Virus record (IMG/VR): IMGVR_UViG_3300024265_000006
Coordinates: 1 to 55,101 of that record
Reading direction: 5' to 3' (one strand)
From: a virus
DNA length: 55,101 nucleotides
In this document: positions 46,556-55,101 of the stretch, one piece after another
How positions within the stretch are numbered: position 1 is the stretch's first letter
Layout of the letters: the number at the start of each line of letters is the position of its first letter
Position numbers and translations under genes: made by a program
Notes under the pieces: model-generated
The model's input: only the letters and a program-made list of their open reading frames with translations
What the model was told of the DNA's origin: nothing
Databases searched by the model: none

Positions 46556-46846
46556 TTATTGAAGAATTTCCACAAACACATCATTGGCGCCAGTAGATCC
46601 GGTAAAGTCAGCACGTATACGAGTACCAATAGGTAAATAATCGAGCTTCAAGCTTCCGTTTGCCGTAAATGCTCCGCCTGGAAATAAAGCGAATCTACTT
46701 TGCGGATCCGCATCAGTGGCTAACTCAATATTAACTGTTCCAGTACCATAATTATCACCGCGAATAACAACTAATGCGGGGCCACCTCTAGATTTAAATT
46801 CATCTGATGTGGCGTCAACATCCACTTCGTTTAATAAAATGGTCAT
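46556..46846 (-). CDS. Small structural-region protein, 96 aa
   Basis: Beta-rich (ALVVIRGDNYGTGTVNIELA then FPGGAFTANGSLKLDYLPIG). Similar in size and texture to capsid decoration or fibre-tip proteins. Starts overlapping the gp6-like gene by 4 nt. Confidence 0.6.
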   Translation of the reverse strand: MTILLNEVDVDATSDEFKSRGGPALVVIRGDNYGTGTVNIELATDADPQSRFALFPGGAFTANGSLKLDYLPIGTRIRADFTGSTGANDVFVEILQ

Positions 46847-47499
46847 AGGTTTTCAATCCTGTTCTGTAGATAAATAACTTTAGCGGCGGCTGGTACGGTT
46901 TCCGAAACATTTAACTCGTCGCAGTCGCCTTTGTTTTGCAACATTTGCGTGGCGTGGAGCATGATGGCCTCTTGAATACAATCTGGGACAAAAGTGTCAT
47001 CAACGCCAAAACCTGCAACAAATTCAATCTCAATCGCCTGCAACCGGTTATCGGCATCTGTCGGCCAGACTTGGTTGTCTCGCGTTAGTATTTTCGAGTA
47101 GTCATTTTCAAAAGTATTGTAAAAAACCGATGATGCCACTGTTGTTAGCACATCACCTTTCAAATACTTAACGCTGTTAACTGCCTGCAATTTAGATCGC
47201 CGCAGCTCAAAGCCGACATTACCTGAATTTGTTAAAGAACTCAGATTGAAAACTTCAGTGCCGGGGAAGTTATCCCGAAACGTTTTATAAGTTCGGTTAA
47301 TAAAATCACGTCTAGTCAATTGCTCGCCGTACTTGGTGGCCGCTTCCAAATAAAGTGTTAGCAGTAAGTCTGATACCGACGCATTCGTTTTGGCGTGAGC
47401 TTTAAACGTCGCCAAGGGGACTGCAGGGCCAGCCGGCGCCGCAATCACTTCATAAGTAAACGCTCTGCCGTGAAAAATCGGCCGGCTTCTGGCAAACAT
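46843..47499 (-). CDS. Head-tail connector (gp6 / phiE125 gp8-like)
   Basis: 218 aa. AHAKTNASVSDLLLTLYLEA, then ATKYGEQLTRRDFINRTYKT fits the connector pattern of the gp6/phiE125 gp8 family. The C-terminal IQEAIMLHATQMLQNKG helix is typical. It joins the portal to the closure proteins. Confidence 0.85.
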   Translation of the reverse strand: MFARSRPIFHGRAFTYEVIAAPAGPAVPLATFKAHAKTNASVSDLLLTLYLEAATKYGEQLTRRDFINRTYKTFRDNFPGTEVFNLSSLTNSGNVGFELRRSKLQAVNSVKYLKGDVLTTVASSVFYNTFENDYSKILTRDNQVWPTDADNRLQAIEIEFVAGFGVDDTFVPDCIQEAIMLHATQMLQNKGDCDELNVSETVPAAAKVIYLQNRIENL

Positions 47500-47945
47500 T
47501 ATGACGGCAAAATTTCAAAGGTTACGACACCGTTTGATGTCGTAGTGCTTAAACCGTCTTTCACCACTTCAATTGCTTCAGCTGCTGTAATAACATTTAG
47601 AGCGCTCGGCGTTGATTGATCAACATCACCAATGGCAGAGCCAGACTGTGTGATTGTAATGCCCGCGCCTGTTACGGCAGTGCCACCAATCTCAAATGTA
47701 AGGCCAGCATCAGCAGCGGTAATAGCGGCATCAATGACGTTGCTAATTTTAACGATAGTGCCAGCAACGCCAGGCACAACGAATACGCTACCAGCGGTTG
47801 ATACGTCGCCAATTGCAACGGCAACAAGTTTGGTCTTCAAGTTAGCACCAGTAGGTGTCTTTACTGTACCGCCAAGTACCAATGGGTTATCAGTACTTCC
47901 ACCGGTTGGCTGTTCGAAACGGTTGTCTACATTTTCACCAGACAT
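47499..47945 (-). CDS. Capsid decoration or fibre-like protein, 148 aa
   Basis: Low-complexity, beta-rich protein with repeated Val/Thr/Ala pattern (AVAIGDVSTAGSVFVVPGVA). No family named. Placed near the major capsid gene, so a virion role is inferred. Confidence 0.55.
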   Translation of the reverse strand: MSGENVDNRFEQPTGGSTDNPLVLGGTVKTPTGANLKTKLVAVAIGDVSTAGSVFVVPGVAGTIVKISNVIDAAITAADAGLTFEIGGTAVTGAGITITQSGSAIGDVDQSTPSALNVITAAEAIEVVKDGLSTTTSNGVVTFEILPS

Positions 47946-47948
47946 GAT

Positions 47949-48194
47949 TTATTTCCCCTTTGGAGCTTTTCGGCTCTTTCTTGGATTTTCTTTGGTTTCA
48001 GGTTCAATTGTAATTTTTGGTTCAATTTCTTTTTGTGACTTCATGTCGTCATCGACGCCGTCACCATTATTGATAATTGAATCCGCCAAATAATCATCTA
48101 AGTGATATGTTTCATCTTTATTAAATTTCAAAACGGGCAAAGATGGTTTGGATTGGGCGTACTTACAATCTTGTGTAATTTTTACGTTTTTCAT
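47949..48194 (-). CDS. 81-aa hypothetical protein near capsid genes
   Basis: Basic and acidic tracts (DDDMKSQKEIEPKITIEPET then RKSRKAPKG). No named family; the basic C-terminus might contact DNA or capsid. Follows the terminator at 48210-48231. Confidence 0.55.
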   Translation of the reverse strand: MKNVKITQDCKYAQSKPSLPVLKFNKDETYHLDDYLADSIINNGDGVDDDMKSQKEIEPKITIEPETKENPRKSRKAPKGK

Positions 48195-48209
48195 TGTCTA
48201 ATCCTTAAT

Positions 48210-48231
48210 AAAGAAAGCCGCCGAAGCGGCT
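48210..48231 (-). terminator. Intrinsic terminator with UUCG loop
   Basis: Minus strand AGCCGC, loop TTCG, GCGGCT, then TTCTTTATT. It lies just after the capsid and decoration genes and could lower expression of downstream connector genes relative to capsid. Confidence 0.7.
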
Positions 48232-48238
48232 CTCTCAA

Positions 48239-48658
48239 TTAAACAACTGGCATTACTTCGCCTTTCTGACTAACCACCGAAACAATATCGGCTCCGGTTG
48301 TAACGCCTGCCGCTACAACGTTAAGCCGCACAAACTGGAGGTTACTAATAACACCGATAGTGTTAAGGATTGCCCCACTTGCGCTAGCTGCTGTAGCTGT
48401 TAGCCCCGCGAGCGTACCGATCAGTTTATCGCTTCCATCCACAATTGCCACGGGCACTGTGAACGCCGAATCAACAGATTCCTCAAGCGTAAAGGTGTAG
48501 GAGCCATCGGTAAAGTTGTTCACTAAAACATTGAACATTAAACCGAGCTCGAAATCTGCGGTGTCAATAGCAAAACCATTAGTGGTTCCGTTACCTGTGA
48601 CCGCAACTGTTAAAGCGATGTTTTGTTGGATATCGCTTCTAATATCTTTAACTGCCAT
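48239..48658 (-). CDS. Capsid decoration protein candidate, 139 aa
   Basis: Beta-rich (GLMFNVLVNNFTDGSYTFTL) and directly after the major capsid gene in transcription order, a typical place for head decoration proteins. No named family. Expected to be abundant because the terminator follows it. Confidence 0.6.
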   Translation of the reverse strand: MAVKDIRSDIQQNIALTVAVTGNGTTNGFAIDTADFELGLMFNVLVNNFTDGSYTFTLEESVDSAFTVPVAIVDGSDKLIGTLAGLTATAASASGAILNTIGVISNLQFVRLNVVAAGVTTGADIVSVVSQKGEVMPVV

Positions 48659-48692
48659 GATTTATTCCTCTCTTAATCAGTTAAATTTAAGT

Positions 48693-49997
48693 TTATACGG
48701 CCAACTTCTGAATTTTGAGCGACTCGAAATTCGTTACGTCCCCGCCCGTGCGTTTGGTTGTGTAGAACTTAATGAAAGGCTTCTGGGTGAATTCGTCACG
48801 AATTACTCGGAACCCGATGCGGTCAAGGATTGTGTAGCCCACTGAGAAATCACCGTAGACCATTGACAGGGCATCTGATGCAACAATTGGCATGTCGTCC
48901 ATAAAGATTACTCGCTTACCAAGCAGTGTTAAGTCGTCACCAACTTTCATGCTTCTAGGATCTAGCAAGTAGGCGCCATTACCATCCTTCAGGGTAATAA
49001 TGTTTTCCCAAGCTGCGCGTTTAATACCAAACACCGCATTGGCCTGGTATGCTTCTATCAAACTATTCTGCAACTTCTTAACGCCGTCAGCCGTGAAGTC
49101 TCCAGCAGCACCTGAATTGACTTGCTCAATTTTGTTTCGCTCATAAGTACCAGCTACGGCCCAGGCTGGTAAGCTTAAGAAGCCACGAGGTTTTTGTGAG
49201 CCATCACCTGTCACAAATGCAGTGTTCTCATCCCGAGACATTTTATTTGTAACTTTACGGGACAACCAAGACTCAATATCAAAGCCGGCATCATCTAACA
49301 TCTTTTGTGTCGCGAGTGGTTGAGAGAATAGTTCATGCGCAGGGATAGTCAACAGACCGATATCTGGCGTACCTGTATTCCCTCGGCTTGAGGTTTCCCC
49401 AACCCACCCGCCAAATGATGCTTCATCATCATCAATAACAAACTCCATTGAATCGGAGGCTGTTGTTTCGATGTTGGCGATGTTACGGATTGGCGATGTT
49501 TCAAAGATCCGTTTAATCATCGTTGCCGAACGCTCTGGGCGGATAAAATAACCACCTTGAGGGTTAACACCGGCAATAAGGGTTTTAATCTCATTCTCTC
49601 GACGATGCTCAGGAACGCCATGGAATGATTTAGAACACATTGCAGTTACTACTGCTGCTGCCACGTCGTCATCCATTTTTTGTCCAGACCGTAAATAACG
49701 AGCCGTTTGTTCAGCAGCTTTCGATTCCATTTCTGAAGGTCCGTCACCTTGCGAGCCGCCAAGGCGTGAGACTGCCTTTTCGATGTATTCGGCGGTCTTT
49801 TCAACGGCGCCTAACTGCATCTGAAGCTTTTGGATTTCATCAGCTTGCTCTGCAGCTTTTTTTGAGGCTTTTTCTTCAACTTGAGCTATTAAAGTGTCAT
49901 GCTTTTTGCTCTCTTTTGTGGATGCGTCTTGCGCTTCAGCCACGGATTTTTGATATTCTGCGATTTTGTCGCCGAGTTCTTTTAGTTCAGTACTCAT
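48693..49997 (-). CDS. HK97-fold major capsid protein
   Basis: 434 aa. Residues 1-100 are a coiled-coil delta/scaffold domain (KLQMQLGAVEKTAEYIEKAV), expected to be cleaved by the protease. The HK97 core follows (RRENEIKTLIAGVNPQGGYF, FASFGGWVGE-like EASFGGWVGETSSRG, QPLATQKMLDDAGFDIESWL). It forms the icosahedral shell. Start ATG 49997 overlaps the protease gene by 4 nt. Confidence 0.93.
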   Translation of the reverse strand: MSTELKELGDKIAEYQKSVAEAQDASTKESKKHDTLIAQVEEKASKKAAEQADEIQKLQMQLGAVEKTAEYIEKAVSRLGGSQGDGPSEMESKAAEQTARYLRSGQKMDDDVAAAVVTAMCSKSFHGVPEHRRENEIKTLIAGVNPQGGYFIRPERSATMIKRIFETSPIRNIANIETTASDSMEFVIDDDEASFGGWVGETSSRGNTGTPDIGLLTIPAHELFSQPLATQKMLDDAGFDIESWLSRKVTNKMSRDENTAFVTGDGSQKPRGFLSLPAWAVAGTYERNKIEQVNSGAAGDFTADGVKKLQNSLIEAYQANAVFGIKRAAWENIITLKDGNGAYLLDPRSMKVGDDLTLLGKRVIFMDDMPIVASDALSMVYGDFSVGYTILDRIGFRVIRDEFTQKPFIKFYTTKRTGGDVTNFESLKIQKLAV

Positions 49998-50731
49998 AAG
50001 AAGTTTACCCTTTGTGAAATTTTGCTGATTTCATTAGCTGCTATTGTATTGTCAAAATTAGAACTTATAGTTGCTAACGCCTTTTTCAGCTCAACATCAT
50101 CATCGACAGGCTCCCCCTGTAAAGATTCATTGAACTTATTTGATGCGGCAATCTCAGCCGCACATTTTGAGAGTCCTGCATCCCGCAGGAGTTTCTCGAA
50201 TTCACGTCGAGATGTAACATTTTTCACATCTTCGACATTAATTGTTTTAATAGCTGTGATAACAGCTTTTGGATTAGCAGGAAATGTCACTAGACTAACC
50301 TCTTTAAGGTCGACTTTTATAATCTTACGAATTCTAGGATCTTCCAAATCAAGCTCTTTTTCTAAGACAATAAAGCCAATAGACATTGTCTTAATTGATC
50401 CGATTCTTAATTGAGGTATTACACGACCTGAAACAAAAACATCTTCTTTCGGAAGCCTGACCTTTATAAATAATCCTTCAATGGTTTCTCTAATCTCAAT
50501 CGGCATCCCGATTGGTTCGTTAGAGTTATGCTGCCACAGGATTACAGGGAGTTGCTTTTCAATAGAATCTTTAAAAGCGCCTGGCATGACGATATCATCG
50601 ACCAAATCTAAATTGCCGAAGGTAGAGGCTAGGCCCTCAAATATAAAGAACTTATCATCTTGATCATCATCTTGAAGAGCCTTTATTTCGAAAGCGACAT
50701 CGATTCTGTCTAAATTCGATTTAGTTTTCAC
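49994..50731 (-). CDS. HK97-family prohead protease (S78)
   Basis: 245 aa. Catalytic His68 (WQHNSNEPIG) and Ser117 (TMSIGF) are present, with EVSLVTFPANPKA at the end of the core. It cleaves the capsid delta domain during head maturation. It has a promoter-like sequence at 50763-50790 ahead of it. Confidence 0.92.
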   Translation of the reverse strand: MKTKSNLDRIDVAFEIKALQDDDQDDKFFIFEGLASTFGNLDLVDDIVMPGAFKDSIEKQLPVILWQHNSNEPIGMPIEIRETIEGLFIKVRLPKEDVFVSGRVIPQLRIGSIKTMSIGFIVLEKELDLEDPRIRKIIKVDLKEVSLVTFPANPKAVITAIKTINVEDVKNVTSRREFEKLLRDAGLSKCAAEIAASNKFNESLQGEPVDDDVELKKALATISSNFDNTIAANEISKISQRVNFL

Positions 50732-50762
50732 ACTTACCTTCCTAATTTCATTTGTTATAAGG

Positions 50763-50790
50763 ATTCTACCATTGTGGCGGATTTACGCAA
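50763..50790 (-). promoter_or_regulatory. Possible late promoter before protease and capsid
   Basis: Minus strand TTGCGT (50790-50785), 16-nt spacer and TAGAAT (50768-50763). Lies in the only longer gap of the head region and could boost protease/capsid expression. Confidence 0.45.
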
Positions 50791-50793
50791 GTA

Positions 50794-51756
50794 TTAGGAC
50801 GTAAACCCAAATTCAGGTACTGCCACTTCGGTTTCAATTGATATCCGAGTCTCTGCATCAAAAATTGACCTTCTTGCGTTCAATACATCGTTTTTATCCC
50901 TAACACTGGCGCATCGACAATTTAGGACATTCGACAAAGAGGCTCCCTGACTGGTGTCCCCTGGTATTCTCAATAATTGACCGCCAACGTTAAAAGATTC
51001 GTTTATATTAACTTTCTGGCCATCAGCCTCAACGTGGCTGAAAGGAGAAACCCTGACTACTTCATCGCCAGCTGTAACCCATTCCTTTTCAACAGGCGGC
51101 GGAGTTAATCCCACAGGGAGCTCAGGCACAATAACTTGAGGTTGAGGTATTGCTAGCGCAGGCCTAGGGAGGGAGGCCTTGTTCCTAGTTAATATTGATG
51201 TCTCGGTCGATTTGGATGATTCAGATGCAACTTGAACTTCAGTTGTTGCAATCGTCCTAGTGCGACCTTTTAGTTTGCGTCGCAATAAAGCGCCGGCCGT
51301 TGCGGCCACCGCTATGGTGCTCACAATCTCCCCGGGCTCAGCTAATTCTTGCAACTGCCTGTTGGCCGATACGATTGATTGGGAGATATCACGTTGGTTT
51401 GTGCGCGTGATTATTTGAGACTGATCAATCACTCTAGCCGCAAAAAAAACAATTAGCGCATCTGTTATCAATGAGTTTTCTTTTTCGGTTGATTCTAAAT
51501 CTTCTGGCAATATGTCTCTAATTTGACTGCTGAACTCTTTTGCTGCGCGATTGTATTGATTATCTAACAACTCGGATAGTTCAGACTCGAACTCCCTCGC
51601 ATTGAGCACGACGCCATCACGCCCAAAGTCCAACACTGTTTTTTTGATTATTTGATTATTTAAACGAGTCAGCTTGCGAATGAAATCTTTTTCAAGTTTG
51701 ATCTTTGAGCGCAGATCCTCTCGAGCTTGATTTCTTGCTGCCTCGCTAGCTGCCAT
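50794..51756 (-). CDS. Mu F-like minor head protein
   Basis: 320 aa. The C-terminal 90 residues carry the Mu F/SPP1 gp7 pattern (KEWVTAGDEVVRVSPFSHVE, then ADGQKVNINESFNVGG, ending LNCRC). The N-terminal two thirds are coiled coil. In Mu and SPP1 such proteins are inside the procapsid and help assembly or DNA ejection. Adjacent to the portal, as usual. Confidence 0.85.
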   Translation of the reverse strand: MAASEAARNQAREDLRSKIKLEKDFIRKLTRLNNQIIKKTVLDFGRDGVVLNAREFESELSELLDNQYNRAAKEFSSQIRDILPEDLESTEKENSLITDALIVFFAARVIDQSQIITRTNQRDISQSIVSANRQLQELAEPGEIVSTIAVAATAGALLRRKLKGRTRTIATTEVQVASESSKSTETSILTRNKASLPRPALAIPQPQVIVPELPVGLTPPPVEKEWVTAGDEVVRVSPFSHVEADGQKVNINESFNVGGQLLRIPGDTSQGASLSNVLNCRCASVRDKNDVLNARRSIFDAETRISIETEVAVPEFGFTS

Positions 51757-53099
51757 TATTCTTCATCACCTAATAAAGAATCAGTAGGCTCATCCTCTTC
51801 TCCGAGGTCAACACCCGCAGGCACTAAGGTGGCACTGATGAATACAACGTCGCCGCCCTCATCAAGAGGTTGATCGCCAATAACTGTTCTAATCTCGTTG
51901 ATAGTATTAACGTTCAGTTCACGCTGGCGCTTTGCGTTTTCAAGTACGCGCGGCCGTAGGACTGGTATATCACTTTCGGAGAATTTGAATACTAAGTTTT
52001 CAGTGTCTTTGTACCGGGGCAGTAGAAACCTGGTCAATTCATCATATAGGTATGTGGTTAGAGGCATAACCGCATTGTCGTAGAGTAACAATCCGCTGGT
52101 TTCCAAGTTATTTAATGTCATTGACTTATCTAATAACATTGCTAACGGAATGCCATAAACTACCGATATCCTACTTAGCATTGCCTCTTGTAGCTCTTTA
52201 AATTGCATGTCGGTATTTTTGGATTGAATATCTTTTATATCCATGCCGTCAAGGATAGGTGTGCCGCCGGCGTTCGTATCTCCTCGATATTTATCCGCCT
52301 GCTCTTGGAGCCTGTCCCATTGAACCTCGGTTAACTCTTCACCTCGATTGTTTACCCAGGCAACCGACATTCTTGATCCGCGCTTTAAAATACTCCAGTT
52401 GTTGTTGTTGCCAGATAGATACTGCTGAATCTCAAGAAAGATTGGTTTAGCCTTGCTCATCCCCCAAAAATTACCAGAGTTACGTTTAGGGTTGAATAAA
52501 CGCATGTGCCACAATTCACGGTCACGGGCTGTATTGTAATATCGAATCGACGTTTGATTGCCTTCCCTGGCCTCCTCAGCAAAAAACATATCTGAGATAC
52601 CGCTCGATGTAGCTGTCATCTGGATCCAGTCGGGCACGTTTAAAATACTAAATTTTGTGCTAGTGCCAAAGGTAATGTTTTGAGGGGGGATATTAATTAA
52701 TTCCAACGGCGGACGATCAACTCTACCCGTTGCCAGTATGAAATTATTTCCGGTAATATCAAAAAAGCTCACGTAAGAGTATGAGAATTCAAGCCCGGAA
52801 ATATCTGCGTTTGGATTTTTTAATAGATCTAAAACTGGGTGGCTATCAATAAACTCATCGGTAGAAGTATTAAAAAGTCGAATAGGGATCTGTGAGTAAT
52901 GCCTAGCTCGCATGTCAACAGCGTTATAGAAAGGCATTGAGTCCGAGTACATTTGAATAGCTGCAAATGCTGATAAGTCGCCGTTATTGCCATTCATTAG
53001 GAAATCAGCAAACGCTAATTGAGAGGTAATAATATTATTACTCTTCTTTTCTAGCGTAACGTCGTGTTGTTTTGATAAGTAACCATCTGGATATATCAT
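51756..53099 (-). CDS. Portal protein
   Basis: 447 aa of the HK97-type portal family: MPFYNAVDMRARHYSQIPIR near the start, YGIPLAMLLDKSMTLNNLET and EIRTVIGDQPLDEGGD near the end. The dodecamer forms the DNA gate and motor base. Its overlap with the Mu F-like gene indicates co-translation. Confidence 0.93.
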   Translation of the reverse strand: MIYPDGYLSKQHDVTLEKKSNNIITSQLAFADFLMNGNNGDLSAFAAIQMYSDSMPFYNAVDMRARHYSQIPIRLFNTSTDEFIDSHPVLDLLKNPNADISGLEFSYSYVSFFDITGNNFILATGRVDRPPLELINIPPQNITFGTSTKFSILNVPDWIQMTATSSGISDMFFAEEAREGNQTSIRYYNTARDRELWHMRLFNPKRNSGNFWGMSKAKPIFLEIQQYLSGNNNNWSILKRGSRMSVAWVNNRGEELTEVQWDRLQEQADKYRGDTNAGGTPILDGMDIKDIQSKNTDMQFKELQEAMLSRISVVYGIPLAMLLDKSMTLNNLETSGLLLYDNAVMPLTTYLYDELTRFLLPRYKDTENLVFKFSESDIPVLRPRVLENAKRQRELNVNTINEIRTVIGDQPLDEGGDVVFISATLVPAGVDLGEEDEPTDSLLGDEE

Positions 53100-53425
53100 T
53101 AATTATTTACCGTTAAGACCGCAGTGATGACTTGGATTATAATAATAACATAGATTAATTTATTCAGCACTTTGCAAATTATTACATTGATTTTTTCTGG
53201 CTTTTGCATTACTTCTGCTAGTTGGGATAGGTAAGCCACAACAATTACAACGAGCAACCCACTGGCCGCGACAAGATAAACGGGCGATACATTGTAGTTA
53301 TCAATCGACATCCCATAAAAAACTCCAACAATCCCAAATATTGCGGCAACGATACATGAAGTTATTTCTAATATTCCTGAAAGCAAGGCGTTCCCCTTTA
53401 TCATGATTTTTATATTGATGAGCAT
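53099..53425 (-). CDS. Small membrane protein between terL and portal
   Basis: 108 aa with three hydrophobic helices (ITSCIVAAIFGIVGVFYGM, LVAASGLLVVIVVAYLSQL, LIYVIIIIQVITAVLTV). Start uncertain: ATG 53425 or ATG 53404. A membrane protein between terminase and portal is unusual; it could be an exclusion or moron gene. Confidence 0.6.
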   Translation of the reverse strand: MLINIKIMIKGNALLSGILEITSCIVAAIFGIVGVFYGMSIDNYNVSPVYLVAASGLLVVIVVAYLSQLAEVMQKPEKINVIICKVLNKLIYVIIIIQVITAVLTVNN

Positions 53426-53434
53426 AACACGAAA

Positions 53435-54913
53435 TTATATGATCATAACCCTTACCTTTCTAGCTTTCTGCAGTTGCGCTAGCTCAGATAGCGCCCACAC
53501 TACCGCATCCACACGGTTTGGAGACTTACCTTTTGCTTTACCGGTAAGCGGATCAAGATCCTGCATTTCATCCTCCATTAAGGATAGGCCTTCGTTATGC
53601 GCAACATAACCGAGCTCATACAATGCAGCAACTGGCTCAGACCTTGCAACCTTGCCTTTACTCGCGTGGACCCTGGTTATCTTACCTTTAAATCCGGCGT
53701 TTCTTAATGTTGACTCACACATGTCGCCGCCTTGATTTGTCTCTATCACTATTTCATTTGCATCGTATTTTTCATACGCAGCAATTGCAGCCTGAGCCCA
53801 TTCGAGAGTGCTACCATTGCGTGTAAAATCAGCATCAACAGAATACTGGTTTTCTTGGTGCTTATGAGCCACCACAACGCCATGTTCATCACTCGTAGCA
53901 TTGTTACTTACGGCCGGATCAACTGATACGACTGTTCTGGTTATCTCGCCGAATTTCTTCGCTCGCGCTCTCCGGATCATGTCATCAGTCCAAACTTGAT
54001 TATCTTCATTGCGCTCAAGTGGGTCTTGCATGTATTGGGCTCGGTGCTTGCGCCTGTGTGATTCAAGTGCCGCTCTGTGTTCTTCCCTGTGCTTAAATTC
54101 CCATAGCCAACCATCATCAAGGCCGTGTTTATATTCTATTCCATGAGTGTATTGCGATGGATATGCTTTTGAATTATCTATTTCAACGGGCAAATTTAGA
54201 TGATGCCACATCTCACCACTACCCCCACGCAACAAATATCCTGATAAGTCATTCCAGTGAATTCGTTGCATAATAACTAAAATTGGCACTTCTTCAATCA
54301 TCACGCGAGAAGATATTGTTTCGTTGTAGTTATTATTTACAGACTCTCGCTTAAGGTCAGAATATGCATCTTCAGGCTTTACTGGATCGTCAATAATCAG
54401 TGCGCCTGTGAAGTTATCAGCTGTATGCTCAGCAGTGCCAGCACGGAACCCTGTAACCTGACCCATTGTTGAGGTTGCTCTTACTCCGCCGCCGAATTCG
54501 TTCCACCAGGTTCCTTTGCTGTCGGCATCGTCTTGCGGTCGCATTGGCCACATCTCTTGGTATTCAATTGATTTGACCGTTATACGTGTCTTTGCCGAGT
54601 TATCTAGGGCGAGACCATCAGAGTAGGATAGATGAAGGAATTTTGCTCGTTTATTCCTGGCGAGACCGTTAGCCATAAAACTAATTGAAGCAATTTCTGT
54701 TTTTGTATAACCAGGAGGTATATTAATAATGCCTCTCTTGATTTTACCGTTAAACACGTCCTCCATAAATCTAAACATAACTTCGTGATGGGGTGCCACT
54801 ATCATTTTATTGCCAAGGCGTTGTTTAAAGAAATATCGAGTGGCATACTCGAGGCTTAATTCACACTCAATTTTTCTTACTTGCGTGATAGCTTCAGCAA
54901 TCATCTTTTTCAA
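53435..54913 (-). CDS. terL: Terminase large subunit
   Basis: 492 aa. ATPase part: Walker A-like NIPPGYTKTE (64-73; the usual PPGxGKS has Y-T-K here) and Walker B LIIDDP (171-176). Nuclease part: SVDPA, IVIETNQGGD and NRVDAVVWAL supply the acidic catalytic residues. It translocates and cuts DNA during packaging. The packaging type (cos or pac) cannot be decided from sequence alone. It overlaps terS by 20 nt. Confidence 0.93.
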   Translation of the reverse strand: MKKMIAEAITQVRKIECELSLEYATRYFFKQRLGNKMIVAPHHEVMFRFMEDVFNGKIKRGIINIPPGYTKTEIASISFMANGLARNKRAKFLHLSYSDGLALDNSAKTRITVKSIEYQEMWPMRPQDDADSKGTWWNEFGGGVRATSTMGQVTGFRAGTAEHTADNFTGALIIDDPVKPEDAYSDLKRESVNNNYNETISSRVMIEEVPILVIMQRIHWNDLSGYLLRGGSGEMWHHLNLPVEIDNSKAYPSQYTHGIEYKHGLDDGWLWEFKHREEHRAALESHRRKHRAQYMQDPLERNEDNQVWTDDMIRRARAKKFGEITRTVVSVDPAVSNNATSDEHGVVVAHKHQENQYSVDADFTRNGSTLEWAQAAIAAYEKYDANEIVIETNQGGDMCESTLRNAGFKGKITRVHASKGKVARSEPVAALYELGYVAHNEGLSLMEDEMQDLDPLTGKAKGKSPNRVDAVVWALSELAQLQKARKVRVMII

Positions 54914-55101
54914 GCATTTGTTTTCTTACTTCCATGAACTCTTCTTTGCTCAATTGAATTGAAGCCACTACGCCACTTTGTTCAATTTTTTGTGGCTTAT
55001 TGTATCCTTCCATATCTGCCAGCTGCTTCATTGCAGCAAGTGGGGAGTGCTGCTTAATTTTAAATCCTTCCTTGCCGGCGGTCACTTCGGCGATTGAGGC
55101 C
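54894..55101 (-). CDS. terS: Terminase small subunit, C-terminal part (see 1-528)
   Basis: Continuation of the frame that enters at base 1; stop at 54894-54896. The last 60 residues carry SIQLSKEEFMEVRKQMLEKD, probably the contact with the large subunit. The part from 54975 on duplicates bases 1-127. Confidence 0.85.
   Translation of the reverse strand, partial: ASIAEVTAGKEGFKIKQHSPLAAMKQLADMEGYNKPQKIEQSGVVASIQLSKEEFMEVRKQMLEKDDC
54975..55101. repeat. 127-bp terminal direct repeat, right copy
   Basis: Identical to 1-127. See the left copy. Confidence 0.95.

Noticed and set aside
1-55101. CRISPR arrays, insertion sequences, integrase or attachment sites
   Set aside because: No regularly spaced repeats of CRISPR size, no transposase or recombinase motif, and no tRNA-fragment att site was found by eye.

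Overview
The window is the complete genome of an unnamed tailed dsDNA bacteriophage. Its first 127 bases are repeated exactly as its last 127 bases, so the molecule closes into a circle of 54,974 bp, and the terminase small subunit gene runs across the join. The gene families (NinB, ERF, DUF1351, DUF1064, DUF1364, N4 gp49/Sf6 gp66, Ea22-like, Lar-like, PapB-like) and the AT-rich, Shine-Dalgarno-led genes suggest a gammaproteobacterial host, perhaps a marine or cold-water genus. The host assignment is inference. I see no integrase, transposase, ParA/B or classical CI/Cro pair, so a lytic or non-integrating life style is likelier than a prophage one.

Layout. (1) 1-18.3 kb, minus strand: a long series of small accessory genes in several transcription units. 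It contains a TOPRIM (primase-like) protein, a CCA-adding tRNA nucleotidyltransferase, an HNH endonuclease, a peptide deformylase, a TetR-like HTH protein, a PapB-like HTH protein, a Lar-like zinc protein, and a recombination block (DUF1351, SSB, ERF annealing protein). At least four units start at promoters sharing a -35 box and an unusually conserved spacer. (2) 18.4-20.7 kb, plus strand: a run of very small genes leaving a divergent promoter region. (3) 20.77-21.07 kb, minus strand: one inverted gene (gp49 family) with its own divergent promoter. (4) 21.2-30.0 kb, plus strand: early/replication region with an RHH protein, an orphan Phd-like antitoxin, a replication initiator carrying 10-bp-phased iterons, a DnaC-like helicase loader, a D12-class Dam methylase, an MT-A70 methylase split by a -1 frame change, NinB, DUF1364 and DUF1064 nuclease-like proteins and a homing-endonuclease-like gene. 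(5) 30.0-55.1 kb, minus strand: the late region. Read in the direction of transcription it runs terminase, portal, Mu F-like head protein, HK97-type protease and capsid, connectors, Mu-like contractile tail (sheath, tube, chaperones with a -1 frameshift site, tape measure, gpN, gpP, gp45-48), tail fibre, M15 endolysin and membrane lysis proteins.

The virion should therefore be a myovirus with an HK97-fold head and a short Mu-type contractile tail. Replication probably uses the initiator plus helicase loader at the iterons to recruit the host DnaB, while SSB, ERF and NinB provide annealing recombination.

Features I consider most worth checking are the helically phased iterons, two structured non-coding regions (about 8.1 kb and 9.7 kb), the shared promoter family, the split MT-A70 and zinc-protein genes, an in-frame TGA near 11.87 kb, the orphan antitoxin, and a beta-rich module repeated, once nested inside itself, in two virion proteins.
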